Below are positions 45,750-53,405 of a DNA stretch of 64,000 nucleotides, one piece after another. The stretch's first letter is position 1, and each line of letters begins with the position of its first letter. The stretch is from Ilumatobacter sp. Lineage in GTDB: Bacteria > Actinomycetota > Acidimicrobiia > Acidimicrobiales > Ilumatobacteraceae. The notes beneath the pieces were generated by a model. That model was not told the DNA's origin. It saw only the letters and a program-made list of their open reading frames with translations, and did not search any database. Both the position numbers and the translations under genes were made by a program. The stretch is taken from contig JABJAB010000097.1 in NCBI GenBank assembly GCA_018666235.1, positions 56,708-120,707 on the forward strand, given 5' to 3'.

Positions 45750-46367
45750 TTACTTCGAGTAGAGCTCGACGATGAGCGATTCGCGCACCGGGACGTCAAT
45801 GTGCTCGCGCTCGGGGAGCGAACGCACCGTGACCTGCTTGCCACCGTCGCCGGCCTCGAGCCAGCCAACGAGGCTGCGGTCGAGAGTGTCGCGGTTGTGC
45901 TGGATGACGATCATCTTGTCAGCCTTCGGCGAGAGCGAAATCACCTGGCCGCGCTTGACGCGGTAGCTGGCGATATCGACGCGCTTGCCCTCGACCTGGA
46001 TCAGGCCGTGGTTCACGAACTGGCGTGCCTGCGGGCGGGTCGAGGCCCAGCCGGCGCGGAACACAATGTTGTCGAGGCGGCGCTCAAGGAGCTGCAGCAA
46101 GATTTCACCCGTGGGGCCCTGCAGCTTGATGGCCTCTTCGTACGTCTTTTTAAATTGACGTTCGAGGACGCCATAGATGTACTTCGCCTTTTGCTTTTCC
46201 TGCATCTGGGCGAGGTACTCAGAAGAGTTGCCACGACGGCGGGTGCGCCCGTGCTGGCCGGGCGGGAAGGGGCGACGCTCAAGAGCGGTCCGACCCTTTT
46301 CGTTCTCGAAGATGTTGACGCTGAGGCGGCGCGAGATGCGCACCTTGGGTCCGGTGTAACGAGCCAT
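45750..46367 (-). CDS. rpsD: Small-subunit ribosomal protein S4 (uS4)
   Basis: The 205-aa protein begins MARYTGPKVRISRRLS and has FPPGQHG, the S4 RNA-binding domain (LERRLDNIVFRAGWASTRPQARQFVNHG) and ends LIVELYSK. The N-terminus lacks the zinc cysteines, so this is the zinc-free form. It primes 16S rRNA folding. Confidence 0.98.
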   Translation of the reverse strand: MARYTGPKVRISRRLSVNIFENEKGRTALERRPFPPGQHGRTRRRGNSSEYLAQMQEKQKAKYIYGVLERQFKKTYEEAIKLQGPTGEILLQLLERRLDNIVFRAGWASTRPQARQFVNHGLIQVEGKRVDIASYRVKRGQVISLSPKADKMIVIQHNRDTLDRSLVGWLEAGDGGKQVTVRSLPEREHIDVPVRESLIVELYSK

Positions 46368-46387
46368 TGTTCAGTGATCTCTCTTGC

Positions 46388-46783
46388 TCAGCCGCGCCGA
46401 CGCTTGGGCAAGCGGCAGCCATTGTGGGGAACGGGGGTGACGTCCTTGATCGAGATGACCTCGATGCCGGTGTTCTGAATGGAACGGACGGCGGTGTCGC
46501 GGCCCGAGCCGGGACCCTTGACCTGGATCTCGGCGCGACGCAGGCCGTGTTCCTGTGCAGCGCGGGCAGCCTTTTCGGCGGCGAGCTGTGCAGCGAACGG
46601 CGTGCTCTTGCGGCTGCCTTTGAAGCCGACGGCGCCCGACGATGCCCAGGCAATGACATTGCCCTGCGGGTCGGTGATGGAGACAATGGTGTTGTTGAAC
46701 GTGCTCTTGATATGCACGACACCAGTGTTGACGTTCTTGCGGTCGCGCTTGCGTGGGCGACGGGCTGCGGGTTGCTTGGCCAT
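46388..46783 (-). CDS. rpsK: Small-subunit ribosomal protein S11 (uS11)
   Basis: The 131-aa protein has VHIKSTFNNTIVSITDPQGNVIAWASSGAVGFKGSRKSTPFAAQ and the end VTPVPHNGCRLPKRRRG, here given in parts. It forms the platform near the E-site. Its ATG shares one base with the rpsM stop. Confidence 0.98.
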   Translation of the reverse strand: MAKQPAARRPRKRDRKNVNTGVVHIKSTFNNTIVSITDPQGNVIAWASSGAVGFKGSRKSTPFAAQLAAEKAARAAQEHGLRRAEIQVKGPGSGRDTAVRSIQNTGIEVISIKDVTPVPHNGCRLPKRRRG

Positions 46784-47163
46784 TACTTGCGAACTGCCTT
46801 CTTCTTGTTGGCCACCGTGCGCTTCGGCCCCTTACGGGTGCGAGCGTTGGTGTGGGTGCGCTGACCGCGAACGGGCAGGCCCTTGCGATGCCGGATGCCC
46901 TGGAGGCAGCCGATCTCGATCTTGCGCTTGATGTCGCCCTGCACGTCGCGGCGCAGGTCGCCTTCGATCTTCAGGTTCTGATCGATATACGAACGGATCT
47001 GATTGACCTCGTCCTCGGTCAGGTTGGAGACCTTGGTGTTGGGGTCCAAGGTCAGGTCAGCGCACATCTTCTGGCTGGTCGGCAGACCGACGCCGAAGAT
47101 GTAGGTGAGCGAGATCTCCAACCGCTTCTCGCGGGGGATGTCGACGCCGGCAATACGTGCCAT
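46783..47163 (-). CDS. rpsM: Small-subunit ribosomal protein S13 (uS13)
   Basis: The 126-aa protein has MARIAGVDIPREKRLEISLTYIFGVG at the start, then QGDIKRKIEIGCLQGIRHRKGLPVRGQRTHTNARTRKGPKRTVANKKK at the end, both diagnostic. It bridges the head of the 30S subunit to L5. It follows rpmJ by 14 nt. Confidence 0.98.
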   Translation of the reverse strand: MARIAGVDIPREKRLEISLTYIFGVGLPTSQKMCADLTLDPNTKVSNLTEDEVNQIRSYIDQNLKIEGDLRRDVQGDIKRKIEIGCLQGIRHRKGLPVRGQRTHTNARTRKGPKRTVANKKKAVRK

Positions 47164-47177
47164 GAGTTACTTGCTCC

Positions 47178-47291
47178 TCAGCCTTGACGCTGTTTGTGAC
47201 GGGGATTGGTACAGATGACCATGATGCGGCGGTGGCGACGAATCACCTTGCAGTTGTCGCACATTGCTTTGACGCTGGGTCGTACTTTCAT
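47178..47291 (-). CDS. rpmJ: Large-subunit ribosomal protein L36 (bL36)
   Basis: A 37-aa protein beginning MKVRPSVKAMCDNCKVIRRH and ending CTNPRHKQRQG. The zinc ligands Cys11, Cys14, Cys27 and His32 are all present (zinc-binding form). It lies between infA and rpsM, 8 nt behind infA, the usual place. Confidence 0.96.
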   Translation of the reverse strand: MKVRPSVKAMCDNCKVIRRHRRIMVICTNPRHKQRQG

Positions 47292-47299
47292 GGTTCTCT

Positions 47300-47524
47300 C
47301 TACTTGTACCTATACGTGATACGGCCTCGGGTGAGGTCGTAGGGGGTGAGTTCAACCTGCACCTTGTCGCCGGGGAGAATACGGATGTAGTGCATCCGCA
47401 TCTTTCCGGAGATGTGCGCCAGCACTTCATGGTCGTTTTCGAGCTTGACCTTGAACATGGCGTTCGGAAGGGATTCGAGGATCACGCCTTCGAGCACGAT
47501 CGCATCTTCCTTTGGCTTTGGCAG
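47300..47524 (-). CDS. infA: Translation initiation factor IF-1, apparent CTG start
   Basis: A 74-aa OB-fold factor that occupies the 30S A-site during initiation. VILESLPNAMFKVKLEN, EVLAHISGKMRMHYIRILPGDKV and LTPYDLTRGRITYRYK are diagnostic. GTG 47497 would cut off the conserved KEDAIVLEG stretch. The first codon giving the normal length is CTG 47524, which has GAGGAG 6 nt upstream, and no in-frame ATG, GTG or TTG lies between it and the Shine-Dalgarno. First gene of infA-rpmJ-rpsM-rpsK-rpsD-rpoA-rplQ-truA. The usual map gene ahead of it is missing. Confidence 0.93.
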   Translation of the reverse strand: MPKPKEDAIVLEGVILESLPNAMFKVKLENDHEVLAHISGKMRMHYIRILPGDKVQVELTPYDLTRGRITYRYK

Positions 47525-47815
47525 GGGCTTCTCCTCTTCGATTCGTTTGCGATTCTGAGAGCAACGATTGGCCCAGCGTGTGGACCTGATCGTGGCTCAT
47601 TTCGCAAGCTTGCGTGAGAGCACGCTTGCGCGGCCTGCTGAACAGACCGGCGAGCCATGCTAGCGGAGCATTTCGCGAACCCAAGCGCGAAATCCGCGTA
47701 CTTTCCTGTGACCTGTGATAGTGCCGAGGTCCCGACTGGCCTGTCCGCGCTCGTTTGCGTCGGGATATTGGTGGCCCGGTCCGCAAAATCTCGGACACAA
47801 ACGCGTCTGCGGCGT
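47525..47815. other. Non-coding region upstream of infA with palindromes
   Basis: About 290 bp without a convincing gene. It holds the infA promoter, a perfect 12-bp palindrome CGCAAGCTTGCG (47603-47614), a GCGTG/CACGC hairpin (47612-47625) and an 8-bp inverted repeat ATTTCGCG...CGCGAAAT (47670-47693) centred on the -35 hexamer. Confidence 0.7.
47657..47684 (-). promoter_or_regulatory. Probable infA operon promoter
   Basis: Minus strand TTGGGT (47679-47684), 16-nt spacer, TAGCAT (47657-47662). The -35 and the following bases (TTGGGTTCGCG) are identical to those of the rplC promoter, and both -35 hexamers lie inside a CGCGA/TCGCG-type inverted repeat. The leader to the CTG start would be about 125 nt. 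Confidence 0.55.
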
Positions 47816-48469
47816 TCAATCGAGCGGTGTAAAGATCGTCCCGCGCAGCAATCCCGTCACTGCGTCAACAGCTCGACGATGTTGTTCGGGTGACATGCCG
47901 ACCGTCTCGGTCAAGCCCACGAGCACGGTCCGCACGAACTCGACCATCTCGGGCTTGTGTGCAGGCGCGATTTCGCCGGTTGACAGCCCCGCATCAACAA
48001 TGTCGACGAAGAACTGCTCACGCGCCTCGGCGTAACGCGACAGCCGCTCGTCGATTTCTGGGTGACGGCGGGCATCGGTGCGCACTGCCCCAACGAAGCC
48101 GGCAAGCGACGGATCTTCGATGCCCATCTGATGCGCCGCTTCGAGCACTGCGGTCAGCTTGCCCAGGAAGGTGTCCGAGCTGACGACGGCGTCCTGGAAA
48201 CGTCGGTAGATCGTGCGTTGCATGTCGCGGTCGACTTCGGCGTACAGGTCAAGCTTCGACTCGACATAGTGGTAGAGCGCTCCGGTGGTGATCCCGGCAG
48301 CGGACGCCACGTCCTTATTGGTCACGGCGCCGTAGCCACGCTCGGCGAAGAGGGCTCGAGCCGCTTCCAGGATGGCCTGCCGCGTGTCGGCCGAGTCGGT
48401 GGCGGGTGGACGACCGCGACGGCGACCGGACGACGGCTGGGGATCACCGATCTGGTCCACCGCTGCCAT
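47816..48469 (-). CDS. TetR family transcriptional regulator
   Basis: A 217-aa repressor-like protein. The N-terminal HTH (about 28-75) reads TRQAILEAARALFAERGYGAVTNKDVASAAGITTGALYHYVESKLDLY, given here as a span, and matches the TetR_N pattern. The C-terminal ligand domain has no recognisable specificity. A Gly/Arg-rich lead (SSGRRRGRPP) precedes the HTH. It lies inside the ribosomal-protein cluster between the DUF393 gene and infA, an unusual place, so its target may be distant or its own neighbours. CATACT lies 6 nt before its ATG. Confidence 0.92.
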   Translation of the reverse strand: MAAVDQIGDPQPSSGRRRGRPPATDSADTRQAILEAARALFAERGYGAVTNKDVASAAGITTGALYHYVESKLDLYAEVDRDMQRTIYRRFQDAVVSSDTFLGKLTAVLEAAHQMGIEDPSLAGFVGAVRTDARRHPEIDERLSRYAEAREQFFVDIVDAGLSTGEIAPAHKPEMVEFVRTVLVGLTETVGMSPEQHRRAVDAVTGLLRGTIFTPLD

Positions 48470-48526
48470 CTCCCGAGTATGACGGACGTCCCGGGCCCTG
48501 CCGTTACGGAGCGGACGGCGCCGACA

Positions 48527-48554
48527 GCGCGACAGACTCAGCGCGACAGACTCA
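48527..48554. repeat. Two tandem copies of a 14-bp repeat (GCGCGACAGACTCA)
   Basis: Perfect direct duplication at 48527-48540 and 48541-48554 between the DUF393 stop and the TetR gene. It could be a duplicated operator half for TetR or a slippage product; the unit is not itself palindromic. Confidence 0.85.
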
Positions 48555-48559
48555 GCTCC

Positions 48560-48994
48560 TCAGGTCATGGCGGCTGGGTCTGGTACACAGTCGTCGGGAT
48601 GCTCGATGCACCACGGCGACTCGCCCGGCAGTCGACGACGATTCAGCGCGACCAGCCCATAGACCTGATCCAACAACCACGGGACCCCGGGCACGGCCCA
48701 AGCCCACATTGGCCATCGGGCCGACCGCCCAGTGGCGAGCGCCAGGGCGATTGCCCGGGCACCACCCACTTTCGTCCCGTCAGCAGTGACTGCCCACGCC
48801 GCCACGGCCGCCTCTTCCGCGGTGACGAGCGGTTGCGTGTCGAAACCAATCTGCTGAGACGCAACGATGTCGAGTCGCCGCTCGTCGGTCAGGCGCCGGA
48901 TCCACCGGGCGCTACGCGTGCAGAAACCTCAATACCCATCAAAGACCAGGGTGGCGCGTTCCGGCCGACCCTCGGGAAGCTGGCCGAAGTCCAT
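48560..48994 (-). CDS. DUF393 (DCC-type) thiol oxidoreductase with in-frame TGA at the first motif cysteine; candidate selenoprotein
   Basis: Reading from ATG 48994 gives 144 residues with one in-frame TGA at codon 22 (48929-48931). Upstream is LVFDGY, then TGA, then GFCTRSARWIRRL. The family motif is DGxCxFC, so TGA replaces the first cysteine of CxxC while Cys25 stays. The remaining 122 codons are clean and end with the family's VYGLVALNRRRLPGESPWC. ATG 48994 lies 8 nt behind the adk stop, indicating coupling. A SECIS-like hairpin follows the TGA. Either TGA is read as selenocysteine (UxxC redox centre) or the gene carries one nonsense mutation; the exact hit on the catalytic cysteine favours the first. 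DUF393 assignment is by motif memory. Confidence 0.72.
48893..48912 (-). promoter_or_regulatory. SECIS-like hairpin behind the in-frame TGA
   Basis: On the minus strand GCGC, a bulged C, CGG, apical loop TGGAT, CCG, GCGC: seven GC-rich pairs with one bulge. The loop begins 25 nt after the TGA and has G at its second position. Bacterial SECIS elements have a short apical loop with an early G at roughly 16-37 nt from the UGA. In a GC-rich genome such a hairpin may also occur by chance. Confidence 0.5.
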
Positions 48995-49002
48995 ACAGCG
49001 TT

Positions 49003-49668
49003 CTAAATGCGGTTGGCTTCGACGGCTTTGACCATCCGAGCGAACACCGCATCGGGGTGGCCGACACCGTTAATGACTACCAGACGATTCTGATCGCTGT
49101 AGTGCTTGACCAATGGGAACGTCTGCTCCTCGTAGAGGTCCAGACGCCGGTTGACCGACTCAGGGGTGTCGTCCTCGCGCTGGAGCACGTCGCCGCCACA
49201 CACATCACAGATCCACGGGCTCGGATCGTTGCCCGTGGCGGTGTAGTTGGTGCCGCAGTCACGGCAAACACGGCGCGCTGAGATGCGGTCGAGCACAATC
49301 TCGCGTGGAACGTTCAAGTCGAGCACGACATCGATCGGTCGGTGCTGCTCGTCGGTGATCTTGTCGAGTTCGATTGCCTGATCGAGTGTCCGCGGGAACC
49401 CGTCGAGGATGTACCCCCGCTGGCTCGCATCAGGTGCGTTGAGACGCTCGCGCACAATACCGATCATGATGTCATCGCCGACCAGACCACCGGCATCCAT
49501 GACTTCTTTGGCCATGAGACCCAGCTCGGTCTCTTCGCGCACGGCGGCACGCAGCATGTCGCCGGTCGAGATATGCGGAACGACGAAGTGGCGCGACAGG
49601 CGAACACACTGTGTTCCCTTGCCGGCACCCTGACGGCCGAGAATGATGAGGCGAGCGCCCGGAATCAT
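49003..49668 (-). CDS. adk: Adenylate kinase
   Basis: Balances ATP, ADP and AMP. The 221-aa protein is the long form with a lid. It has the P-loop LGRQGAGKGTQ, STGDMLRAAV, GYILDGFPRTLDQA and a zinc-finger lid with four cysteines (CRDCG and CDVCGG around a 20-residue loop), then DDTPESVNRRLDLY. It lies 10 nt behind secY, the usual spc-operon order, but is followed by the DUF393 gene instead of map. Confidence 0.97.
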   Translation of the reverse strand: MIPGARLIILGRQGAGKGTQCVRLSRHFVVPHISTGDMLRAAVREETELGLMAKEVMDAGGLVGDDIMIGIVRERLNAPDASQRGYILDGFPRTLDQAIELDKITDEQHRPIDVVLDLNVPREIVLDRISARRVCRDCGTNYTATGNDPSPWICDVCGGDVLQREDDTPESVNRRLDLYEEQTFPLVKHYSDQNRLVVINGVGHPDAVFARMVKAVEANRI

Positions 49669-49678
49669 CTGGCGCCGC

Positions 49679-51007
49679 CTACTTCAAGAAGCCCTCGTAG
49701 TTACGCAGCGTGAGCTGGCTGTCGATCTGACGCATCAGTTCGAGTGCGACGCCGACCGAGATGAGCACGCTGGTACCGGCGAAGCCGAAGGAGTTGATAT
49801 CAGCGGCGATCAGCAGCAGGTACGGCATGATGGCGATGATGGCCACAAAGACGGCGCCTGGCAGCGTGATGCGGTTGACGGCCTTGCCGAGGTAACGCTC
49901 GGTCTGCGGGCCAGGCCGGACGCCTGGGATAAAGCCACCCTGCTTGCGCAGCTGATCGGCCTGACGAATGGGGTCGAAGGCGATCGAGTTGTAGAAGTAG
50001 GCGAAGGCAATGATCATCAGCGCCAGGATCGTGATGTACACCATGTTCTGCGGGTTGACGATGTACTCGTCAACGAAGCTCTGAACGGAGGATCGCCAGC
50101 CACCTTCGGTACTGCCACCGAGCACATTCGACATGATCACCGGCAGGAGCAGGATTGACGAGGCGAAGATGATCGGGATGACGCCCGACTGGTTGACCTT
50201 CAACGGAATGTAGGTGTTCTGGCCGCCCATCATCCGACGGCCGACCACACGTTTAGCAAACTGAACGGGAATACGCCGCTGCCCAAGTTCGACGAACACC
50301 ACCGCCACGATGATCCCCAAGGTGAGCAGCACCATCGCAACAAACCAGAAGGTCTTGTTGAGCTGGAGAATGCCCCAGAAACCACCCGGAAGCGATGCCA
50401 CAACAGATGCGAAAATCACCATCGACATGCCGTTACCGATGCCGCGCTGGGAGATCAGCTCACCCATCCACATCAGCACCGCCGTACCGGCGACCAGGGT
50501 GGGAATGATCAGGTAACCGCGTGGCCACACGCCATCGGGCAGCAGTGGAACAGTCGGTGCAGCACTCGCTGCGGAGAAGAAGGCCGTACCGCGGCCCGTG
50601 CCGAAGATGAACACCAGTCCGGTGGCCTGCAGCGTGGCCAGCGCGACGGTGACGTAGCGGGTGTACTGCGTGATCTTGCGTTGCCCGACCGCGCCCTCTT
50701 GCTGCAGCTCTTCGAGCTTGGGGATGACAACGCCAAGCACCTGCATGATGATCGATGCAGTGATGTACGGCATGATGCCGAGCGCGAAGATCGAGAACGA
50801 TTCAAAGGCCCCACCGGAGAACAGGTTGAGGAAACCGAGCGCTCCCTGCTGGTTCGCAGACTCCCGAAGCTGTTCGATGGCGATGCCATCGACGCCGGGA
50901 ACGCGAATTGCCACACCAAGGCGGTAGATGATCACGATCATGATCACGAACAGCAGCTTGTTGCGAAGATCCGGGATCTTGAAGATGTTCGCGAGATTCG
51001 AAATCAA
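49679..51007 (-). CDS. secY: Preprotein translocase subunit SecY
   Basis: The 442-aa channel of the Sec translocon with ten membrane helices. It has GVDGIAIEQL, LNLFSGGAFESFSIFALGIMPYITASIIMQ (plug region and helix 2, given as a span), QRGIGNGMSM, and QADQLRKQGGFIPGVRPG in the cytosolic loop that meets the ribosome. A 138-nt gap separates it from rplO, large for this cluster, so it may have its own promoter. Confidence 0.98.
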   Translation of the reverse strand: MISNLANIFKIPDLRNKLLFVIMIVIIYRLGVAIRVPGVDGIAIEQLRESANQQGALGFLNLFSGGAFESFSIFALGIMPYITASIIMQVLGVVIPKLEELQQEGAVGQRKITQYTRYVTVALATLQATGLVFIFGTGRGTAFFSAASAAPTVPLLPDGVWPRGYLIIPTLVAGTAVLMWMGELISQRGIGNGMSMVIFASVVASLPGGFWGILQLNKTFWFVAMVLLTLGIIVAVVFVELGQRRIPVQFAKRVVGRRMMGGQNTYIPLKVNQSGVIPIIFASSILLLPVIMSNVLGGSTEGGWRSSVQSFVDEYIVNPQNMVYITILALMIIAFAYFYNSIAFDPIRQADQLRKQGGFIPGVRPGPQTERYLGKAVNRITLPGAVFVAIIAIMPYLLLIAADINSFGFAGTSVLISVGVALELMRQIDSQLTLRNYEGFLK

Positions 51008-51145
51008 AGGAAGCGGCTCCCTGTCGAGGCGTGATCGCCGTGTCGAGCGTGGTGGAGTACGTGGTGGACACCCAGCGACCGCTGACCGTACCAGCGTGAG
51101 CAGGTGCTCAGGCGGGCACGACCAGGGTCGAGCGAATCCGGGTGA

Positions 51146-51658
51146 TCAGCGGTTGGCGAACTGGTTGCCCTGCACTGCAGGACGACCGGCCTTGCCCTCT
51201 TCCATGAATGGAAGCGTGATCAGCGTGACCGAGCCACCAGCGGCCTCGATGGCCGAGACAGCAGCGGCCGATGCGCCGTGGGCATGCACGTTGACCTTGG
51301 CCGTGATCTCGCCGCGGGCGAGGATCTTGGCGAAGTCACCTTTGGTCAGCAGACCACTGGCAACCAGGTCGTCGAGCGTGATGTCGCTCTGACCGAGCGA
51401 CTCGGCGAGGTCGTTGAGCGCGTGGAGGTTGATCGCCTGGTACTCGACGCGGAACGGGTTGTTGAACCCACTCAGCTTCGGCACACGCTGCTTGAGGGGA
51501 GTTTGACCACCCTCGAAACCGCGGGCAACTGTGTTGCGAGCGCGCTGGCCTTTGGAACCACGGCCGGCGGTCTTGCCGCCCTTGCCGCCGGTACCACGTG
51601 CTTTGCGCTTGGCGCTCTTATTCGACCCGGGTGCGGGTGCGAGGTCATGAACCTTCAT
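51146..51658 (-). CDS. rplO: Large-subunit ribosomal protein L15 (uL15)
   Basis: The 170-aa protein begins MKVHDLAPAPGSNKSAKRKA, then GTGGKGGKTAGRGSKGQRAR and FEGGQTPLKQRVPKLSGF, all diagnostic. The C-terminus runs about 20 residues beyond the usual end. It follows rpmD by 2 nt. Confidence 0.97.
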   Translation of the reverse strand: MKVHDLAPAPGSNKSAKRKARGTGGKGGKTAGRGSKGQRARNTVARGFEGGQTPLKQRVPKLSGFNNPFRVEYQAINLHALNDLAESLGQSDITLDDLVASGLLTKGDFAKILARGEITAKVNVHAHGASAAAVSAIEAAGGSVTLITLPFMEEGKAGRPAVQGNQFANR

Positions 51659-51660
51659 GC

Positions 51661-51855
51661 TCAGCTCTCTTCCGTGACGTCTTCAGTAACGATGATGAGG
51701 TGCGGAACTCGGGCGATCATGCCGCGAATCTCCGGACGATCAGGAAGCGTGTTGGTGTTGCCGATCTTGCCCAAACCCAGTGCCCGCAGGGTGCCGCGGT
51801 GCTTGGGCTTGGTGCCGATGGCCGACTTGATCTGCTTGACGTGGAGCTCACTCAT
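51661..51855 (-). CDS. rpmD: Large-subunit ribosomal protein L30 (uL30)
   Basis: A 64-aa protein with VKQIKSAIGTKPKHRGTLRALGLGKIGNTNTLPDRPEIRGMI, given as a span, typical of L30. It overlaps rpsE by 4 nt. Confidence 0.96.
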   Translation of the reverse strand: MSELHVKQIKSAIGTKPKHRGTLRALGLGKIGNTNTLPDRPEIRGMIARVPHLIIVTEDVTEES

Positions 51856-52475
51856 GATCCAGCTCCGGCGGCAGCAGGTGCCGGTGTGTCAGCAGCGACA
51901 GGCTTCTTGTTGCGCTCGTTGTACGCGTTGAGCAGACCCTTGGGGATGCACTCTTCGGGTGTCAAGCCGCGGCGGGCCGCGATCTCGTCGGGGCGCTGCA
52001 GGGACTTGAGACCCTGAATCGTCGCCCGAGCAACGTTGATGTGGTTGGCCGAGCCGAGCGACTTCGACAGTACGTCGTGCACGCCGGCTTCTTCGAGGAT
52101 GACACGAGCAGCACCACCGGCGATGACACCGGTACCAGCCGCTGCGGGCTTCATCATGACGCGTCCGCCACCGGTGATACCGATGACCGGGTGAATGATG
52201 GTGGAGCCTGCCATCGGGACCTCGAAGAGGTTCCGACGTGCTTCTTCGGTGCCCTTCTGGATCGCCAGCGGCACTTCCTTGGCCTTGCCATAGCCAAGGC
52301 CGACCTTGCCGTTGCCGTCACCAATCACCACAAGTGCGGTGAAGGAGAAACGACGGCCGCCCTTGACGACCTTGGCGACGCGGTTGATGGTGATGACACG
52401 CGACTCGCGCAAGCCATCGGGGTCCTCGCGGCGGTTGTCGCCACGACCATCACGGTTGTTGTTTCCAAATGCCAT
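51852..52475 (-). CDS. rpsE: Small-subunit ribosomal protein S5 (uS5)
   Basis: The 207-aa protein has RVAKVVKGGRRFSFTALVVIGDGNGKVG and VGLGYGKAKEVPLAIQKGTEEARRN, then the C-terminal GAARVILEEAGVHDVLSKSLGSANHINVARAT as spans. It has extra N-terminal (Asn/Arg/Asp-rich, about 20 residues) and C-terminal (Ala/Pro-rich) ends. It affects decoding accuracy at the mRNA entry. Confidence 0.98.
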   Translation of the reverse strand: MAFGNNNRDGRGDNRREDPDGLRESRVITINRVAKVVKGGRRFSFTALVVIGDGNGKVGLGYGKAKEVPLAIQKGTEEARRNLFEVPMAGSTIIHPVIGITGGGRVMMKPAAAGTGVIAGGAARVILEEAGVHDVLSKSLGSANHINVARATIQGLKSLQRPDEIAARRGLTPEECIPKGLLNAYNERNKKPVAADTPAPAAAGAGS

Positions 52476-52840
52476 CAGAACTCCAGTCCTGCTTCACGTG
52501 CGGCGGATGCGACGGCTGCGATGCGGCCGTGGAAGGCGAAACCGCCACGGTCGAAGACGACCATGTCGATGCCTGCGGCCTTGGCGCGCTCGCCGATGAG
52601 CTCACCGACCTTGGTCGCTGCTTCGACACTTGAACCCGAAGCCGAGCGCATGTCAGATTCGGTGGTCGAGGCAGCTGCCAGCGTGGTGCCGGCGTCGTCG
52701 TCGATGACCTGCACCGAGATGTGCTTGTTCGAGCGGAATACGGCCAAACGAGGACGTGCGGCGGTGCCGTGGACCTTTTTGCGGACCCGACGGTGGCGGC
52801 GGATGCGCCCCTGGCGGCGTTGCTGTGCGATCTTCGTCAT
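52475..52840 (-). CDS. rplR: Large-subunit ribosomal protein L18 (uL18)
   Basis: The 121-aa protein has RRHRRVRKKVHGTAARPRLAVFRSNKHISVQVIDDD and ends VVFDRGGFAFHGRIAAVASAAREAGLEF (spans). It binds 5S rRNA together with L5. Start and stop overlap its neighbours by one base at rpsE. Confidence 0.98.
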   Translation of the reverse strand: MTKIAQQRRQGRIRRHRRVRKKVHGTAARPRLAVFRSNKHISVQVIDDDAGTTLAAASTTESDMRSASGSSVEAATKVGELIGERAKAAGIDMVVFDRGGFAFHGRIAAVASAAREAGLEF

Positions 52841-52842
52841 GA

Positions 52843-53382
52843 CTACTTCTTTCCGGCCTTGCCGGCCTTGCGCACGACGCGCTCACCGAGGTACCGAACG
52901 CCCTTGCCCTTGTACGGCTCTGGCTTGCGGATGCTGCGAATGTTGGCGGCGACTTGGCCGACGACCTCTTTGTCGATGCCCTTCACGATGACTTGCGTCT
53001 GTGCAGGGATGTCGAAGGTGATGCCCTCGGGCGCCTTGACGTCGACGGTGTGGCTGAAGCCGAGGCTGAGACGAATGTCCTTGCCCTGGGCCTCTGCACG
53101 GTAGCCAACGCCCACGATCTGGAGTTCCTTCGTGAACCCCTCGGTGACGCCGATGACCATGTTGTTGACGAGGCTGCGGGTGAGACCGTGCATTGCCTTC
53201 GTCTTGTTCTCATCGTTCGGGCGCTCACACGTCAGCGTGTCGCCTTCCTGAGAGATGATGATGTTGCCAGGGATCACTCGAGCGAGTTCGCCCTTGGGAC
53301 CCTTGACCGTGATGCGGCCTGCAGCGACGGTGACGTCGACGCCTGCCGGGACGGTGATAGTGGCTTTGCCAATACGGGACAT
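52843..53382 (-). CDS. rplF: Large-subunit ribosomal protein L6 (uL6)
   Basis: The 179-aa protein has MSRIGKATITVPAGV, GPKGELARVIP, the mid GLTRSLVNNMVIGVTEGFTKEL and the end GKGVRYLGERVVRKAGKAGKK. It lies near the sarcin-ricin loop. rplR starts 2 nt behind it. Confidence 0.98.
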   Translation of the reverse strand: MSRIGKATITVPAGVDVTVAAGRITVKGPKGELARVIPGNIIISQEGDTLTCERPNDENKTKAMHGLTRSLVNNMVIGVTEGFTKELQIVGVGYRAEAQGKDIRLSLGFSHTVDVKAPEGITFDIPAQTQVIVKGIDKEVVGQVAANIRSIRKPEPYKGKGVRYLGERVVRKAGKAGKK

Positions 53383-53405
53383 GTGTTGCTCCTACTTTCC
53401 CGGGT

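Noticed and set aside
47427..47819. A 130-codon minus-strand frame overlapping the infA start
   Set aside because: It shares the strand but not the frame of infA, has Arg-rich low-information sequence and no ribosome binding site; the IF-1 frame is conserved instead.
48560..48805. A separate 81-residue gene beginning at GTG 48805
   Set aside because: This is only the C-terminal half of the DUF393 protein; family sequence continues upstream through the TGA to ATG 48994.
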